Assembly (NCBI GenBank): GCA_937903005.1
Contig: CALFNR010000126.1
Location: forward strand, 3,096-67,095
Length of the DNA stretch: 64,000 nt
From: Clostridium_AI sp002297865
Lineage (GTDB): Bacteria; Bacillota; Clostridia; Lachnospirales; Lachnospiraceae
Direction of reading: 5' to 3'
Of this stretch, positions 62,098 to 64,000 are shown piece by piece. How positions within the stretch are numbered: position 1 is the first letter of the stretch; each line of letters begins with the position of its first letter. A program made the translations under genes and the position numbers. The notes under the pieces were generated by a model. The model had not been told where the DNA came from. It made no database searches and saw only the letters and a list, made by a program, of their open reading frames with translations.

Positions 62098-64000
62098 ATG
62101 AAAAGAAAAATAACGGCTCTTTTGCTCTGTCTGTTAATGGTTATCACTACAGTGAATACTAATGCAGGAACCAAAACAACTGTAAAAGCAGCAGCAAAAA
62201 CAAAATCCCAGCTTTATGTGGAAGCAATGGGAAGTGGATGGAATTTAGGTAACACATTTGACAGTTTTAACACAGATTATTCGCAAGATACTGGTGAAAC
62301 ATCATGGGGAAATCCAAGAGTAACTCGTGAACTGATTCATGAAATTCGTGAAAGAGGTTATGACAGCATCCGTCTTCCATTTACTGTAATGGGACGTTGT
62401 GACAAAGATACTTATAAAATCAACGAAGACTTCTTAGGAAGATATGTACAGGTAGTAGATTGGGCCTTAGAAGAAGGATTTTATGTAATGATTAACCTTC
62501 ACCATGATCACTCATACTGGATGATGAATTGGATGAAAGATGAATACAACATTGCTTACAAACAGTATGTTGCCATCTGGAAACAGTTATGTGAAACATT
62601 CAAAGATTATGATGACCATTTGATGTTCGAATCTATCAACGAACAGAACTTCAACGATGCAAGTACAGACTGGGGCGTTGCAACAGGTATAAAACATACA
62701 AATGAAATAAATCAGACATTATATGATATTGCAAGAAATTCAGGTGGAAACAATGCAACGCGTATGTTAGTATTTCCTACTTATGTAGACAATGCCAGTG
62801 CAGAAATGTGTAAAGGACTTGCAGATTATATCTTAAGTTTGAATGATGAAAATATTATTGCAACATTCCATTATTACAGCCAGTGGGTATACAGTGCAAA
62901 CTTAGGAAAAACAAGATTTGACGAAGTATTATGGCAGACAAATGGAAAAGATATTACACCAAGAAATTCTGTAGATGAAGCATTTGATATTGCATACCAA
63001 AACCTTGTTGCAAAGGGAATCGGAGTTGTAGTTGGCGAATATGGCTTATTAGGATTTGATAAATCAGACTACGGTTTAGAGAATGGTGAAACATTAAAAT
63101 ACTTAGAATATATCAATTACTATGCAAAACAAAAAGGTATCTGCTTAATGTTATGGGATAACGGACAGCACATGGATCGTTATAAATATGAATGGAAAAA
63201 CCCAACATATGGTAACATGATCGAAGCTTCTATGAAAGGACGTTCTTCTTATGCAACAGGTCTTGATACTATCTACGTAAACGATAATACAAAGACAGCA
63301 GATGTTAAGATTCCTTTAACTTTAAATGGTAACACATTTGAAGGTATTTATGACGGCGAAACAGCATTAACAGAAGGTGTTGATTATACATACGCAAACA
63401 ACACTGTTACATTAAAAGGAAGCTATATTGCATCTCTCATCAACGGTGACTACGGTAAGAAAGCAACCTTAACAATGAAATTCAGTTCAGGTGCTGATTG
63501 GGAACAACATATCATTTACTATAATACTCCAGTATTAAAGGATGCTACAGGAACAACAGAAAAATTCAATATTCCAGTAGAATTTAACGGAGCAATTGCA
63601 GAAAAAGCTACTTCTCAGACAGGCCCTTATAACTGGGTATCTAACAATACATGGTGGGAGTTCTTAGAGTATGACTCAGAGTGGACTGCTGATTATACTA
63701 CAAATGAAATCAAAATGTTACCTAACTATTTAAAAGTAGTAGGAAGCAAAACACTTGATTTAATCTTCAGATTCTATGATGGAACAGTTGTAACTTATAC
63801 AATTACATCAGACGGCAGCAAAATCACAGGTAAAGTAAAATCCGTTGACTCATCTGTAGGAGCAGTTGTAGAACCAAGTGTAGAACCAAGTATTGAGCCA
63901 AGTGTAGAACCAAGTATTGAGCCAAGTGTAGAACCAAGTGTTGCACCAAGTGTAGAACCAAGTATTGAGCCAAGTGTAGAACCAAGTGTTGCACCAAGTG
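62098..64000 (+). CDS. Secreted GH5 endoglucanase with CBM_X2 and CBM46-like domains (3' end outside window)
   Basis: 634 codons present, no stop before the window edge. The ATG follows GAAAGGAAAG; a signal peptide covers about 1-32. The GH5 (subfamily 4-like) domain runs to about 375: GSGWNLGNTFDSF, acid/base Glu182 in INEQNF, nucleophile Glu314 in VGEYGLLG. Next come a CBM_X2/Ig-like module (about 394-480, DVKIPLTLNGNTFEGIYDG) and a CBM46-like module (about 484-585), the order known from Bacillus Cel5B-type enzymes. A V/I-E/A-P-S linker follows, and a further binding or anchoring domain is expected beyond the edge. It cleaves beta-1,4-glucans outside the cell. It has its own promoter. Confidence 0.92.
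   Translation, partial: MKRKITALLLCLLMVITTVNTNAGTKTTVKAAAKTKSQLYVEAMGSGWNLGNTFDSFNTDYSQDTGETSWGNPRVTRELIHEIRERGYDSIRLPFTVMGRCDKDTYKINEDFLGRYVQVVDWALEEGFYVMINLHHDHSYWMMNWMKDEYNIAYKQYVAIWKQLCETFKDYDDHLMFESINEQNFNDASTDWGVATGIKHTNEINQTLYDIARNSGGNNATRMLVFPTYVDNASAEMCKGLADYILSLNDENIIATFHYYSQWVYSANLGKTRFDEVLWQTNGKDITPRNSVDEAFDIAYQNLVAKGIGVVVGEYGLLGFDKSDYGLENGETLKYLEYINYYAKQKGICLMLWDNGQHMDRYKYEWKNPTYGNMIEASMKGRSSYATGLDTIYVNDNTKTADVKIPLTLNGNTFEGIYDGETALTEGVDYTYANNTVTLKGSYIASLINGDYGKKATLTMKFSSGADWEQHIIYYNTPVLKDATGTTEKFNIPVEFNGAIAEKATSQTGPYNWVSNNTWWEFLEYDSEWTADYTTNEIKMLPNYLKVVGSKTLDLIFRFYDGTVVTYTITSDGSKITGKVKSVDSSVGAVVEPSVEPSIEPSVEPSIEPSVEPSVAPSVEPSIEPSVEPSVAPS
63868..64000 (+). repeat. Twelve-base tandem repeat coding for a Pro/Ser/Glu linker
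   Basis: Eleven units of 12 bases encode VEPS, IEPS or VAPS, continuing to the window edge. Three unit types occur (A GTAGAACCAAGT, B ATTGAGCCAAGT, C GTTGCACCAAGT) in the order A A B A B A C A B A C, so the array has a higher-order repeat A B A C. It is a flexible extracellular linker and likely prone to slippage. Confidence 0.93.

Noticed and set aside
63868..64000. CRISPR-like repeat array
   Set aside because: Units are 12 bases, directly adjacent without spacers, and in frame within the cellulase gene.
1..64000. tRNA or rRNA genes
   Set aside because: No cloverleaf ending in CCA or conserved rRNA stretch was noticed on reading; a tRNAscan-SE run would settle it.

Overview
The window looks like a chromosomal segment of a low-GC, anaerobic, plant-fibre-degrading clostridium, most likely of the Lachnospiraceae type. 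This rests on AT-rich DNA, strong AGGAGG-type ribosome sites, the Firmicute gene orders mutS-mutL-miaA-ynbB, mreBCD-mrdA-minCDE-rodA and yggS-sepF-ylmH-divIVA, oxygen-sensitive enzyme families (2-hydroxyacyl-CoA dehydratase, B12 radical SAM), and a modular GH5 cellulase with a Pro/Ser/Glu linker at the right edge. The species cannot be fixed from the sequence alone. Almost every gene is on the + strand; the only supported minus-strand gene is a small DUF378 protein.

Layout. 1-592: end of an M3 oligoendopeptidase. 900-3850: ragged accessory stretch with a PHP-domain protein, a decayed MerR/GyrI-type regulator that keeps its characteristic promoter, a PfkB sugar-phosphate kinase and a broken transposase. 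4054-19106: one long operon of 14 genes with a near-perfect sigma-A promoter and a terminal hairpin. It encodes two ketosynthase/chain-length-factor pairs, an ACP, a FabZ dehydratase, a FabG reductase, a cobalamin-binding radical SAM protein, a complete 2-hydroxyacyl-CoA dehydratase set (activator plus two subunits), a phytoene-desaturase-like FAD enzyme, two crotonases and an alpha/beta hydrolase. There is no enoyl reductase. 19164-27019: membrane-anchored MutS-like protein, RNase HI, MutS, MutL, MiaA, followed by the PLP protein YnbB. 28505-38908: RadC, cell-shape and division-site genes, methylglyoxal synthase and a D,D-carboxypeptidase. 39041-48488: small P-loop protein, DUF378, membrane-fusion-like protein, YggS, SepF, YlmH, DivIVA, AroB, LspA, RluD and an MltG-like protein. 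48574-55623: Na/Pi cotransporter behind candidate Pho boxes and an unusual hairpin, tandem esterases, a probable structured RNA, MecA, an unrecognised protein and an orphan FliB. 55802-61873: cellulose synthase with PilZ domain, a secreted partner, an MBOAT acyltransferase and a DHHW/AlgX-like protein. 62098-64000: GH5 cellulase cut by the window edge.

The most interesting system is the 4.2-19.0 kb operon. Ketosynthase, ketoreductase and dehydratase without enoyl reductase should leave every double bond in place, so the inferred product is a polyene. The 2-hydroxyacyl-CoA dehydratase is proposed to make an alpha,beta-unsaturated, possibly aryl, starter. In a cellulose degrader this recalls the yellow affinity pigments of cellulolytic clostridia, but that link is inference. 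A second theme is cellulose on both sides of metabolism: an apparent c-di-GMP-regulated, acylated-cellulose export locus lies directly beside a secreted cellulase.
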